A stretch of 16,775 bases of DNA from DATIHF01 sp035480955 (GCA_035480955.1 DATIHF010000057.1:1-16775); one strand, 5' to 3'. Numbered from the stretch's first letter, positions 1 through 7,749 are shown. A program made the numbers and translations. Notes: generated from the sequence alone by a model not told the origin.

Positions 1-1101
1 GGTTTCACCATCACTACCCTATATGCCTTGATCCTTTATGCCCAAAGGCAAAGCCCCAAACGCTTAGCTTTTCTGACCTTAGCGTTCACTGCGGCAATTT
101 TGAGCAAATACTCTACTTTTTTCCTCTTTGCCATTGTGATCAGTTTGATGCTCTACATTTATAAAGTTAGGGGAGAGAGGAGATTCAAACACATTTTTAT
201 CATGCTCTGTGGCAGTTTATTAATAATTGTTCTTTTTTACGGCTTACTTTCATTTCGCGATCGAGGCTTGGCTGGTTTCTCAGCTCTCACTTACTTCTTG
301 GGTTTAGGTGGCACTTTTGGCGCGGTTGCGAGCACTGAGCGTTTTTCTTACTTACTTGGTGAAAGCTACACTGGTGGCAAACTTTATTATTTTCCGGCTC
401 TTATTGCGACAAAGACCCAGGTTTTAACACTAATAGGATCAATGCTCGGGCTTTTTTATCTCGCCACCAAACGCTTGGTTTTACCCAAACTTGAGTTAGT
501 CATCTTTTTCACCCCATCGACGCTCTTTCTCGCTTTGGCAATGGTTTCAAAGTTTAATATTGGCTTGCGCCATATTTTACCGATCTACCCGTTTATTTTG
601 ATAATAGCGGCAGCTGGATTTGTGGCACTTATCCACAATATCGAGAGAGTTTTCCACAAAAGTCTTGCTTTAGCGCTTGTTAGTCTGGTTTTATTAATAA
701 TAATTGGGGGGAGAGTTTACTCAATTGCTACTACTTATCCACATTTCCTCAGTTATTACAATTTCATCGGTGGGGGAACGGACAACGGTTGGAAGGTCGC
801 CGATGATGCGAACTATGATTGGGGACAAGATGTGGGGCGCTTAGCTGATTTTGTCAGAGAGAACAAGATAAACTCGCTAGCACTAGACAATTACACCGGT
901 CTCTATGCCGCCAGGGATTATTACAATCTACCAGTCAAGCAATTTTATCCCACCCAAAAAGATTATAAAGGCTACGTCGCTTTATCCACATCCGCCATTG
1001 TTTTTCACGAGGACAAAGCTGATAACTACGGTTGGCTAATAAATACCCACCAACCCATCGCCAAAGCCGGGAAAAGTATATTTATCTATAAAGTGGAATA
1101 A
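1..1101 (+). CDS. GT39/PMT-like membrane glycosyltransferase, C-terminal part
   Basis: The reading frame is open to the left edge, so the N-terminus with the usual catalytic acidic motif lies outside the window. The visible 366 codons hold many hydrophobic segments, a membrane-end motif RHILPIYPF (about nt 568-594), and a soluble C-terminal tail with NYDWGQD (nt 811-831). That DWGQD-type motif is typical of family 39 phospholipid-carrier-dependent glycosyltransferases (PMT/ArnT-like). Such enzymes move a sugar from a polyprenyl-phosphate donor to a protein or lipid on the outer face of the membrane. Acceptor and donor cannot be told from sequence. The gene ends in TAA directly before a hairpin terminator. 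A TTG at nt 28 could be read as a start, but coding sequence clearly continues upstream of it. Family assignment is fairly secure; exact activity is unknown. Confidence 0.75.
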   Translation, partial: GFTITTLYALILYAQRQSPKRLAFLTLAFTAAILSKYSTFFLFAIVISLMLYIYKVRGERRFKHIFIMLCGSLLIIVLFYGLLSFRDRGLAGFSALTYFLGLGGTFGAVASTERFSYLLGESYTGGKLYYFPALIATKTQVLTLIGSMLGLFYLATKRLVLPKLELVIFFTPSTLFLALAMVSKFNIGLRHILPIYPFILIIAAAGFVALIHNIERVFHKSLALALVSLVLLIIIGGRVYSIATTYPHFLSYYNFIGGGTDNGWKVADDANYDWGQDVGRLADFVRENKINSLALDNYTGLYAARDYYNLPVKQFYPTQKDYKGYVALSTSAIVFHEDKADNYGWLINTHQPIAKAGKSIFIYKVE

Positions 1102-1127
1102 AAAACTAGCCTGTGAAGGCTAGTTTT
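1102..1127. terminator. Bidirectional intrinsic terminator
   Basis: A perfect 10-bp inverted repeat (AAAACTAGCC at 1102-1111, GGCTAGTTTT at 1118-1127) with a 6-base loop begins directly at the glycosyltransferase stop codon. The T-run is part of the stem in both directions and extends to six T on the minus strand. It separates the plus-strand transferase from the minus-strand block ending at 1156 and probably stops transcription from both sides. Confidence 0.8.
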
Positions 1128-1155
1128 GAAACATTAACAGCTGCTTTAATCAGTT

Positions 1156-1488
1156 CTAGATCGGAGAGCTATTACTCATTGCCCTTAGGTAATCTAGAAT
1201 TCGAACCATGAGTACAGCTGTAGCTATCTTCTCTAGAACAGAGGTTCCAGACTCTTGATTTATTAAGAAGTCTGGTCTCAGCATTTCTGAAAAATGTGTA
1301 CGGTTACTGCTGCGCTCATCAGCAATTGTAATTATTGCCCCGTTGAGAGCAGCATCCATGTCCTTCATCTCCCCCAAAATCTGATGATAAACCAGCTCTC
1401 GACTTGAGTCATCATCGAAGGAGCTTACCTCGATATTGTACTGCTCGATCAAATATGGGGTAAGCCCGTCATCAACCCAGTCAAACAA
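1156..1488 (-). CDS. Orphan 110-residue acidic protein, function unknown
   Basis: I do not recognise this protein. It is acidic (runs such as SSFDDDSSRE near residues 22-31), has no signal peptide or membrane segment, and ends in a likely amphipathic helix (about residues 84-105, containing ATAVLMVRILDYL). It is read from a TTG start, chosen because a near-perfect AGGAGG lies six bases upstream (1495-1500), itself preceded by a good promoter. These signals make it a real gene despite no known relative. Its codon use differs somewhat from neighbours: both lysines are AAG, GAG is common, and ATA occurs repeatedly. Together with its own promoter and unusually strong ribosome site, this hints at an accessory or acquired gene. 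It is last in the minus-strand block before the hairpin at 1102-1127. Confidence 0.7.
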   Translation of the reverse strand: MFDWVDDGLTPYLIEQYNIEVSSFDDDSSRELVYHQILGEMKDMDAALNGAIITIADERSSNRTHFSEMLRPDFLINQESGTSVLEKIATAVLMVRILDYLRAMSNSSPI

Positions 1489-1494
1489 CCTGCA

Positions 1495-1500
1495 CCTCCT
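1495..1500 (-). promoter_or_regulatory. Strong Shine-Dalgarno AGGAGG deciding a TTG start
   Basis: On the minus strand AGGAGG is followed by six bases and then TTG at 1488-1486. This spacing fixes the rare TTG start of the 110-residue gene. Most other gene starts in the window lack a site this strong. Confidence 0.75.
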
Positions 1501-1533
1501 CGTGCTTCGAATTCTTCCGATTTATTAGAATGG

Positions 1534-1562
1534 ATTTTAAAGGATTTAGTTCAAAGAGTCAA
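1534..1562 (-). promoter_or_regulatory. Sigma70-type promoter of the 110-residue gene
   Basis: Minus strand: -35 TTGACT (1562-1557), 17-base spacer, -10 TAAAAT (1539-1534). Five of six bases match consensus in each box. Transcription would start around 1527, giving a leader of about 40 bases that contains the AGGAGG site. Confidence 0.7.
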
Positions 1563-1578
1563 TACTATGGGTTAGGAT

Positions 1579-2385
1579 TTACTTTTTTATCAGAGATTTT
1601 AGGGAAGAGAGTTCTTCCTTTATTTCTTTTAGCTCTTGTTCGATTTTTCCTGGTTCAGTACTTTCCGCAGGGGAATTTGAATCTCCAACTAGAACACTAG
1701 CTAATATTGAGGCGAGTGCACCAATGATGCCAATACCCATCACCATTACAAACATTCCCGCAATTCGTCCGATTATTGTAACCGGGTAAAAATCTCCGTA
1801 CCCGACTGTTGTGATCGTCACTACTGACCACCAAAAAGCGTCCCAACCGTTAGTGATATTCGCGTCCGGGGAATGACTCTCGGCGTTGAGCACAATGACG
1901 CTTGCGGTTGTTAAAACAAGTATTGCTAGTAGGATCGTGATGAAACCAGCATATTGGGCGCGGTGCTCAATAACATCATCGATCAACTTCTTTTGATTCT
2001 GACCGCGAAGCAATCGCAGAATTCTGAAAAGCCTACTCAACCGAGCCAATCGTAGTAACCCAGCGAATTTAAAAATAGGGTGTGGTAAAGATGGGATTGA
2101 CCCCAGCAAATCCAACCAACCTCTACCTTGAATAAAGTATTTCCCTCTTGAGGGTGAATTCTTGAGATTTAGAGCAAAGTCACCCAGAAAGATAAAACAA
2201 ATAAAATTCTCGTAAAAGGAGAGTAGTTGAAGAGTAGCCGAAGACAGCGGCAGCAGAAGCAAAACCATAATCACCAAAGACATCACGGTCAAGACCAAAA
2301 TAAAGATATTGTAGGCATTGCCGTGTTCGGCAAACCCAGTGTACTCAACTAACTTTGCAGTTTTTGCTTTAGGATCAATTTGCAT
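1579..2385 (-). CDS. Voltage-gated potassium channel (six-helix Kv type)
   Basis: An integral membrane K+ channel, active as a tetramer. Numbering from an upstream ATG at 2394 (271 residues): S1 about 28-50, S2 57-77, S3 92-110, S4 113-131 with arginines every third residue (115, 118, 121, 124, 127, 130), S5 148-170, selectivity filter TTVGYGD at 195-201, S6 205-236, and a charged coiled coil at 247-271 that may help assembly. The arginine-rich S4 and intact filter mark a voltage-sensor channel rather than a two-helix pore. I prefer the ATG at 2385 (residue 4) because the ATG at 2394 overlaps a -10 box that would start transcription about at 2385. Length fits prokaryotic Kv channels. It follows lepA by about 30 bases but probably has its own promoter. 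Confidence 0.9.
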   Translation of the reverse strand: MQIDPKAKTAKLVEYTGFAEHGNAYNIFILVLTVMSLVIMVLLLLPLSSATLQLLSFYENFICFIFLGDFALNLKNSPSRGKYFIQGRGWLDLLGSIPSLPHPIFKFAGLLRLARLSRLFRILRLLRGQNQKKLIDDVIEHRAQYAGFITILLAILVLTTASVIVLNAESHSPDANITNGWDAFWWSVVTITTVGYGDFYPVTIIGRIAGMFVMVMGIGIIGALASILASVLVGDSNSPAESTEPGKIEQELKEIKEELSSLKSLIKK

Positions 2386-2392
2386 TTCTGGC

Positions 2393-2422
2393 ATTCTATT
2401 TAAACAGCTAGGGGAAAGTCAA
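2393..2422 (-). promoter_or_regulatory. Promoter of the potassium-channel gene, leaderless geometry
   Basis: Minus strand: -35 TTGACT (2422-2417), 18-base spacer, -10 TAGAAT (2398-2393), five of six matches in each. Seven bases later comes ATG (2385-2383) continuing in the channel frame. The first possible ATG (2394) lies inside the -10 box, so the mRNA likely begins at or next to the second ATG. Confidence 0.55.
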
Positions 2423-2423
2423 A

Positions 2424-4190
2424 TTAGATTTTTAGAACTGAGAGGAAGGCTTCTTGAGGGATAACGACTTTACCAAAGGCTTTCATTCTTTGTTTTCCTT
2501 TTTTCTGCTTATCCAGTAATTTGTTTTTGCGGGTTACGTCACCCCCATAAAGTTTGGCAGTCACGTCTTTGCGAAAAGCTGGCACATCAGCTCGTGCAAT
2601 GATTTTCCCACCCACACTAGCTTGTACTGAGACTTCAAAATTTTGGCGGGGAAGAACTTCTTTAAGTTTTTCAACTAGTTTACGACCGACTTCTTCAGAT
2701 TTTTTTCTAACCACAATTTGGGAGAGGGCATCGACGACTTCTTTGGCAACTAAAATATCCATTTTCACGCTGTCCACTTCTTCCCAACCAGCTAGCTCAT
2801 AATCAAAGGAGGCGTAACCTGAGGAGATTGACTTTAGTCGATCGTAAAAATCACTCACCACTTCAGCAAGGGGGAGGGTAAACTCAACCACCACTTGTGA
2901 GGCAATGTATTTAATATCAGCTACTTCTGCTCGACGGTTGTTTAATAGTTCTAGTATTGCACCAAGGTAATCGCTTTTACTAACTATTGTTGCAGTGATA
3001 ATCGGCTCTTTCAGAGAGCGTATTTCGTTCGGTGCTGGAAATTTGGTTGGATTAGCGACTTCAATATTTTCCCCAGAAGTCAACTCAATTTGGTATTTAA
3101 CAGTTGGGGAGCTAGCCACTAATTCTAAATTGTACTCTCGTTCCAACCTTTCTTGAACTACTTCAAAATGAAGAAGCCCTAAAAAACCGCACCGAAAACC
3201 AAAACCCAGCGCTGTAGAGCTATCAGCTTCAAATGTCAGTGACGCATCGTTAAGCTTTAGCTTTTCCAAAGCATCTTTGAGAGCCGGAAATTTATCATTG
3301 TCGACTGGGTAAAAGCCGGCGAAAACCATTGACCGCACTTCTCGGTAACCTGGTAGGGGAGGGGTTTCCCCTTCTGTTTTTCCGACAATTGTGTCCCCTA
3401 CCCTCACTTGCGAAGCATCCTTTAGACCGGTAGCAATATAGCCAATCTCCCCTTCTTCCAAGCTCTCCTTCTCTACCAAACCGGGTTTGAAATAACCTGT
3501 TTCCAATACGGTGCCGCTAGATTTAGAGCCTAAAAATTTGATTGGCTCCCCTTTGGTAAAATTTCCATCAAAGAGCCGTACATAAGCAACTACTCCCTTA
3601 AAAGGGTCAAAACTTGAATCAAAAATCAAAGCTCTTTTCTCTTCTTGGGTCGTTATTGGTTCAGGAACTCTTTCCACGACTGCGTCCAAAACTTTTTCGA
3701 CATTAGTCCCCTCTTTGGCGGAAATTTGCAAAATGTCTTCTTTTTTTACCTGCAGAATTTCAACCATTTCCTCAGCAATTTTTTCTGGTTCCGCCGCGCT
3801 CATATCGATTTTATTAATTACCGGAATAATTTTGAGATTTTGTTTTTTAGAAAGAAAAAAATTGCTTAGAGTTTGGGCTTGAATACCCTGGGTGGCATCT
3901 ACTAAAAGAATTACTCCTTCGACGGCTGCCAATGACCGAGAAACCTCATAAGAGAAGTCAACGTGGCCAGGTGTATCGATCAGATTAAGGATGTAGCCTT
4001 TCCAATTCATCCGCACCGGCTGAAGTTTGATCGTGATTCCCCGTTCCCGCTCAATATCCATCTGGTCCAGCAGCTGCTCTTTCATTTTTGACTTCTCGAC
4101 TGTGGAGGTTAATTCCAACATCCGATCCGCGAGAGTCGATTTCCCGTGGTCAATATGGGCAGCAATGGCGAAATTTCTAATTTTTTGCAT
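2424..4190 (-). CDS. lepA: Elongation factor 4 (LepA), ribosome back-translocase GTPase
   Basis: LepA/EF4 is a translational GTPase that acts on the ribosome and influences 30S biogenesis and elongation under stress. At 588 residues it is close to the usual 600. GTPase motifs are all visible: G1 AHIDHGKS (11-18), switch I ERERGITI (47-54), G3 DTPGH (72-76), G4 NKID (126-129), G5 SAK (157-159). The LepA-specific C-terminal domain is present with YGGDVTRKNKLLDKQKKGK near the end, which separates it from EF-G and TypA. The start ATG lies three bases after the murJ stop and has no clear Shine-Dalgarno, so translation is probably coupled to murJ. lepA near rpsT and holA is a known arrangement in Firmicutes. 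Nothing looks damaged. Confidence 0.97.
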   Translation of the reverse strand: MQKIRNFAIAAHIDHGKSTLADRMLELTSTVEKSKMKEQLLDQMDIERERGITIKLQPVRMNWKGYILNLIDTPGHVDFSYEVSRSLAAVEGVILLVDATQGIQAQTLSNFFLSKKQNLKIIPVINKIDMSAAEPEKIAEEMVEILQVKKEDILQISAKEGTNVEKVLDAVVERVPEPITTQEEKRALIFDSSFDPFKGVVAYVRLFDGNFTKGEPIKFLGSKSSGTVLETGYFKPGLVEKESLEEGEIGYIATGLKDASQVRVGDTIVGKTEGETPPLPGYREVRSMVFAGFYPVDNDKFPALKDALEKLKLNDASLTFEADSSTALGFGFRCGFLGLLHFEVVQERLEREYNLELVASSPTVKYQIELTSGENIEVANPTKFPAPNEIRSLKEPIITATIVSKSDYLGAILELLNNRRAEVADIKYIASQVVVEFTLPLAEVVSDFYDRLKSISSGYASFDYELAGWEEVDSVKMDILVAKEVVDALSQIVVRKKSEEVGRKLVEKLKEVLPRQNFEVSVQASVGGKIIARADVPAFRKDVTAKLYGGDVTRKNKLLDKQKKGKQRMKAFGKVVIPQEAFLSVLKI

Positions 4191-4193
4191 AAG

Positions 4194-5888
4194 TTAGGGT
4201 CTAGTTGAGGTAGGAGTGGAGTCAACTGATTCTTCGAAATCAAGGAGCTTCCCCGCCTTACGAAAATCTGGCAGCATCGAGAGATAAGCTTTTAGCTCTT
4301 GTGAATTAAACCACCAGGTCAGCAGTCCATAAAGCGCAAGTCCGGCAATGGCGATTGAACCGGTGAGGAAAAGCAAATTAAGCGCTCTTTTAGTATCAAT
4401 AATATAGTCGATGATCAACTCCCCTCCTGGTAAACGCACGTGCAGCGGAACGTAAAGAAAAACTGCCATCACCAGAGAAGCAGCGGCGATTTTTGTAACC
4501 GGATAAAGAATTTGCTTGGCTCCAAAGCCTCCCAACCTCCGATCCAGCAAGAAAAATAAAATAAAGAAGCTAAACATCCCAGAAAGCGAGGTCGTCAGAC
4601 CCAAAAAAGCCACGGGAATTTTGACTTGCCCACCTAACCCAAAAATAAAAAAGCTTCCAATCAATGCATGGAAAATCAAACCAGCTACTGCAATCTTGAG
4701 TGGGGTGACCGTATCATGCATCGCGTAAAACGCTCGGGTTACCAAAAGAAAACCGGCCTGAGCAAAAACACCAATTGCAAAATAAGACATTGTTGTCGCT
4801 GTTGCCACTGTTGCCGTCCAGTCAAAAAGCCCAGAACCAAGTACAATTCGGACAATTGGGATACGCAGAACGGCCAGTATAACACTGACCGGGACAGCTA
4901 AATAAAGCATTTGGAAAAAAGAATTAAGAAAAGTTTTTTTAAATTCTTCGGCTTTGTCCTGAACCCACTCCATTGAAAGGGTTGGCAAGGCGGCGGTGGC
5001 AATTGTCACCCCAAAAAGCCCGATCGGCAAGTTTTGCAAATCCGTGGCAAACTCCAAGACGGCGATTGAGCCAACTGCCAAAGAGGAGGCCAGGACGACG
5101 TTGATAATCGACTCTAGCTGACCAATCCCCACACTCACCGCTCTAGGAAGAGAGAGTTTCAGTACCCGAAAAACATCGGGATTTTTGAAGCTCATTACTT
5201 GCCGGTAATGGAAACCAATACTGTTTAGGGCAAAAAGCTGTATTGTGGCGTGGCAGACTGCCCCAATCACAACTCCCAACCCAACCCCCAAAATTCCAAA
5301 ACTACGACTCAAAACAACAATTCCGAAAATGACACCGAGATTGTAAACAACGGGAGCAATGGCTGCTACTAAGAAACGGTGATAACTCTGCAACACTGAG
5401 GTCAAAAAGCTAGCAACAATCAAAATTAACTCTCCAAAAATAACGACTCTAGTTAGTTGAGCTGCCTGAAGAGCGTAGCGAGGATCCAAGCGAATACCGA
5501 TCATATAGTTTAGTTGAGCGGGAAAAAGGAAGATTATGACAGCAATTATTCCAAAAACTATCAAAGAGAGGTTTAGTATCGTAGAGGCAAGTATTTCACT
5601 CTCCTGGTATTTTTTCTTAGCAAGATAGTCAGTAAAGATCGGAATAAATGCAGCCGAAAGTGCTCCAGTGATCAACACATTCGTCAATAAATCCGGGAAC
5701 ACAAAGGCAGCGTTGTAAGCGTCCAGAGTTCCGGAAGCCCCGAAGTAGCGCGCCAAAAACCAATTGCGAAATAAGCCTAAAACTCGCGACGCAAGCATCA
5801 AAATCATCATTATTACCGCTGCAGAGATGATCGAATTTTGCCGACGAAGAATCAGTGAGCTACTACGGGAGAGGAGTTTATTAACCAT
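4194..5888 (-). CDS. murJ: Lipid II flippase MurJ (MviN family)
   Basis: A 564-residue polytopic protein of the MOP exporter superfamily; MurJ moves lipid II across the cytoplasmic membrane for peptidoglycan synthesis. The N-terminal region has the family signature: a first helix followed by SRVLGLFRNWFLARYFG, then DAYNAAFVFPDLLTN and GALSAAFIPIF. About 14 hydrophobic segments can be traced through to a polar tail ending in STPTSTRP. Length is slightly above the usual 510-530 because of that tail. It is the first gene of the minus block murJ-lepA and has a good promoter 40-70 bases upstream. It stands head to head with rpsT; murJ beside rpsT is also found in many Proteobacteria. With FemAB and LCP elsewhere in the window it shows a functional peptidoglycan pathway. 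Confidence 0.95.
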   Translation of the reverse strand: MVNKLLSRSSSLILRRQNSIISAAVIMMILMLASRVLGLFRNWFLARYFGASGTLDAYNAAFVFPDLLTNVLITGALSAAFIPIFTDYLAKKKYQESEILASTILNLSLIVFGIIAVIIFLFPAQLNYMIGIRLDPRYALQAAQLTRVVIFGELILIVASFLTSVLQSYHRFLVAAIAPVVYNLGVIFGIVVLSRSFGILGVGLGVVIGAVCHATIQLFALNSIGFHYRQVMSFKNPDVFRVLKLSLPRAVSVGIGQLESIINVVLASSLAVGSIAVLEFATDLQNLPIGLFGVTIATAALPTLSMEWVQDKAEEFKKTFLNSFFQMLYLAVPVSVILAVLRIPIVRIVLGSGLFDWTATVATATTMSYFAIGVFAQAGFLLVTRAFYAMHDTVTPLKIAVAGLIFHALIGSFFIFGLGGQVKIPVAFLGLTTSLSGMFSFFILFFLLDRRLGGFGAKQILYPVTKIAAASLVMAVFLYVPLHVRLPGGELIIDYIIDTKRALNLLFLTGSIAIAGLALYGLLTWWFNSQELKAYLSMLPDFRKAGKLLDFEESVDSTPTSTRP

Positions 5889-5928
5889 TTATTTCTTTTC
5901 TGGAAGAGTTATTCACAAAGTGCTTCCA

Positions 5929-5957
5929 AGTATAACAGCTTGCCTGTTCTTGCTCAA
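5929..5957 (-). promoter_or_regulatory. murJ promoter with extended -10
   Basis: Minus strand: -35 TTGAGC (5957-5952), 17-base spacer, -10 TATACT (5934-5929) preceded by TG-N (extended -10). Transcription would begin near 5922, leaving a leader of about 34 bases before the murJ ATG at 5888. Confidence 0.7.
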
Positions 5958-5984
5958 GATCAGTCTAAGTTTGACAAGGTAAGC

Positions 5985-5990
5985 TAAACT
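5985..5990 (+). promoter_or_regulatory. Possible -10 box of rpsT, leaderless geometry
   Basis: TAAACT lies nine bases before the rpsT ATG at 6000, the same offset as the perfect TATAAT before pilN, and no Shine-Dalgarno is visible. A TTGACA at 5971-5976 is too close (8 bases) to pair with it and no other -35 is convincing, so this is a weak call. Confidence 0.35.
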
Positions 5991-5999
5991 ATTAGAGCT

Positions 6000-6305
6000 A
6001 TGCCATTAATTCGCTCCGCGATAAAAAAACAGCGCCAAGACAAAAAGCGCACTATAGTAGCTCGTGAAAAGAAAGAAGCTTTGAAAAAGGTTGTTAAAAC
6101 CTTTGACGAAAAACCCACCAGTGAAAACCTCACTTTGGTCTTCTCTGCGCTTGACCGTGCCGCAAAGACTGGCTTGCTCCCCAAAGGTAGGGTCGACCGC
6201 AAAAAATCTCGCCTTTCCCTAAAAATTAAAGAGCAGAAAGCTTCAACTCCGAAGACCTCCAAAAAACCCTCTTCCACTAAAAAAGTAAAGTCAGTTGTTA
6301 AATAG
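6000..6305 (+). CDS. rpsT: Ribosomal protein S20
   Basis: S20 is a helical protein that binds 16S rRNA early in 30S assembly. The N-terminus MPLIRSAIKKQRQDKKR matches the basic first helix of the family, and the conserved second half is recognisable in LDRAAKTGLLPKGRVDRKK. The protein is 101 residues, slightly longer than the usual 85-90, because of a lysine/serine/threonine-rich tail after about residue 80, probably disordered and RNA-contacting. The start has no Shine-Dalgarno, which fits a leaderless message. It is divergent from murJ and followed by the pilN promoter after only about 30 bases. Confidence 0.95.
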   Translation: MPLIRSAIKKQRQDKKRTIVAREKKEALKKVVKTFDEKPTSENLTLVFSALDRAAKTGLLPKGRVDRKKSRLSLKIKEQKASTPKTSKKPSSTKKVKSVVK

Positions 6306-6324
6306 AATCCACTAGTGCTATAAT
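6295..6324 (+). promoter_or_regulatory. pilN promoter, extended -10, leaderless geometry
   Basis: -35 TTGTTA (6295-6300), 18-base spacer, perfect -10 TATAAT (6319-6324) preceded by TG-N at 6316-6318. The pilN ATG is nine bases downstream of the -10, so the transcript should start at or within a few bases of the ATG. It overlaps the end of rpsT. Confidence 0.7.
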
Positions 6325-6333
6325 TTTTGGTAA

Positions 6334-6936
6334 ATGGCCCGATCTGCCCAACCTAAAACGCCTGATCTTAATATCGATCTTCTCCCCAAAGAAACCCCTT
6401 CTGCTACTAGTGGCGAAGCGGTTCATTGGGCCCTCTCTGTTGGACGTTATCTCATTATCGCTACTGAAATCGTCGCTCTTGGAGCCTTCTTAATTGCTAT
6501 CTGGTTTTCCAAGGAAAAAAATGACTTGCGTACTGATGTCAAGTCTTACCAATCCGAAATTGCCGGTTACCAGACCTGTGACCCAGTCAATAAAGATGCT
6601 TTCTGCGAGGATCGCTTCCGCAAAGTTCAGAGCCAGATTAGCCAAGTAGGGACTTTGCAATCAGGTCAATTTCAAACCAGCAAGGTTCTGACAGAGCTTC
6701 AAAGTCTCCTTCCAGTTGGGATCAAGCTTGATAGCCTTTCTATTGATAAAAATATCTTATCTATTTCCGGCCAACTCCCCTCAGAAACTGAGCTTCAAAC
6801 TCTGATTAATAGTTTCAATAATTCCGATAAGATCGTTGCGCTGGATATCACTAGTTTGACTAAAGAAAACAATCAGCTGAAATTTACTGCGACAGCGACA
6901 GTTATGAAAGAAAAATTTAGCGGAGCAGCACAGTAA
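6334..6936 (+). CDS. pilN: Type IV pilus assembly protein PilN-like
   Basis: PilN is a bitopic inner-membrane protein of the type IV pilus alignment complex (PilM-PilN-PilO). This 200-residue protein starts with a cytoplasmic peptide carrying LNIDLLP (12-18), equivalent to the INLLP motif with which PilN binds PilM, then one membrane helix (about 38-58), a predicted coiled-coil stretch, and an alpha/beta domain (about 115-190) with the ferredoxin-like periplasmic fold pattern. Two cysteines at about residues 82 and 90 (QTCDPVNKDAFCED) might form an extracytoplasmic disulfide. It heads a three-gene unit and is one base from pilO. pilM and the pilus motor genes are not in the window. A competence or secretion-system homologue (ComGF/GspL type) is possible, but order and motif favour PilN. 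Confidence 0.8.
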   Translation: MARSAQPKTPDLNIDLLPKETPSATSGEAVHWALSVGRYLIIATEIVALGAFLIAIWFSKEKNDLRTDVKSYQSEIAGYQTCDPVNKDAFCEDRFRKVQSQISQVGTLQSGQFQTSKVLTELQSLLPVGIKLDSLSIDKNILSISGQLPSETELQTLINSFNNSDKIVALDITSLTKENNQLKFTATATVMKEKFSGAAQ

Positions 6937-6937
6937 C

Positions 6938-7564
6938 ATGCAGTTTTACGAGAAGACCTTAAAGCAATACAATCAATATACCGCCGATCCCAAAAAGAAG
7001 AATTATTTTGAGATTGCTTTGACTTTGGGGTTAATGATTGTCTTACTTCTGATGATCTACCCGGCCGTGACCTATATTCTCAATCTCAATAAAGAAATCC
7101 AGGCCGGAAGAGTAGTCAAAGAAGGCCTCTCCCAAAAAATTCAGGATCTACAGAACGCCCGCAACGCTTTTGCCGACGTCCAAACTGATCTACCGCTACT
7201 ACAGCTCGCCCTACCAATCGGTTCGGATGTTGATAAATACGTTCAAAAACCGCTCGAAGATCTAGCGAGTCGACATGGTTTGACTTTGAAATCGATCCAA
7301 TTTGCCGACCTGCCTATCTCTCAGCCTGCCACAGAAAATGTAAAACTTCGGGATATGGATTTCACCCTTTCTCTAACTGGTGGTTACACTAACTTGAATG
7401 ATTTTCTAAAAGATTTGGAAAAATTCGTTCGGGTTACCAATGTCGATTCAATTACTCTCAAAGGTAGTGGCTCTGATGTGACAGTCACAATTTCGGCAGT
7501 AACTAACTTTTTGGGTTCCCCCGTTATAATTCCTAACCAAACTAGTGGAGGGACCACTCCGTGA
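6938..7564 (+). CDS. pilO: Type IV pilus assembly protein PilO-like
   Basis: PilO pairs with PilN through coiled coils and ferredoxin-like domains in the periplasm-facing part of the alignment complex. This 208-residue protein has a short cytoplasmic segment, one membrane helix (about 24-48), a coiled-coil stretch (about 50-80, KEIQAGRVVKEGLSQKIQ), and a C-terminal domain that includes FTLSLTGGYTNLNDFLKDLE, a PilO hallmark. The start is one base after the pilN stop. Its last codons contain the ribosome site of the next gene, and its TGA stop overlaps the GTG start there. This gene pair is common in CPR genomes, where pili are thought to serve attachment to hosts or DNA uptake. Confidence 0.82.
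   Translation: MQFYEKTLKQYNQYTADPKKKNYFEIALTLGLMIVLLLMIYPAVTYILNLNKEIQAGRVVKEGLSQKIQDLQNARNAFADVQTDLPLLQLALPIGSDVDKYVQKPLEDLASRHGLTLKSIQFADLPISQPATENVKLRDMDFTLSLTGGYTNLNDFLKDLEKFVRVTNVDSITLKGSGSDVTVTISAVTNFLGSPVIIPNQTSGGTTP
7544..7558 (+). promoter_or_regulatory. Shine-Dalgarno of the 62-residue gene in a small hairpin
   Basis: GGAGGG (7547-7552) lies eight bases before the GTG start at 7561. It sits in a 5-bp inverted repeat, AGTGG (7544-7548) and CCACT (7554-7558), with AGGGA in the loop. Ribosomes finishing pilO would open the hairpin, so translation may be coupled. The hairpin role is inference. Confidence 0.5.
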
Positions 7565-7749
7565 GCAAAAACTTAGTTCCCATCTTAACTGCCTTTTTGA
7601 TTGTTCTGGTTATGTTTATTGCTCTTCAAGTAATAAACATTCTTAACAAGGCTCCTATACCAGAGGCAACCCAGAAGCAGATCGAAAAGCTCGATCCGAC
7701 CCTCGATCAAAAAGTTTTACAGGATATTAAATCAAAAGCTGGTAGCTAG
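7561..7749 (+). CDS. Small single-helix membrane protein of the pilus operon
   Basis: Unrecognised 62-residue protein: a short polar start, one hydrophobic helix (about residues 5-27), then a soluble acidic/basic segment of about 35 residues. The GTG start overlaps the pilO TGA (GTGA) and a GGAGGG site lies eight bases upstream, so it is almost certainly translated with pilO. The position is where pilP follows pilO in classical operons, but the protein is far smaller than PilP and has no lipobox. It may be an accessory subunit of the PilN/PilO complex. Its last 18 bases overlap the 3' end of the convergent holA. Confidence 0.7.
   Translation: MSKNLVPILTAFLIVLVMFIALQVINILNKAPIPEATQKQIEKLDPTLDQKVLQDIKSKAGS

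Noticed and set aside
5971..5976. TTGACA as the -35 box of rpsT
   Set aside because: No acceptable -10 lies 16-18 bases downstream; spacing to the only plausible hexamer is 8 bases.
7562..7564. UGA recoding as glycine (Gracilibacteria/SR1 code)
   Set aside because: TGA is the natural end of pilO, pgk, the Nudix gene, the G5-3D gene and the zinc-ribbon gene at expected lengths.
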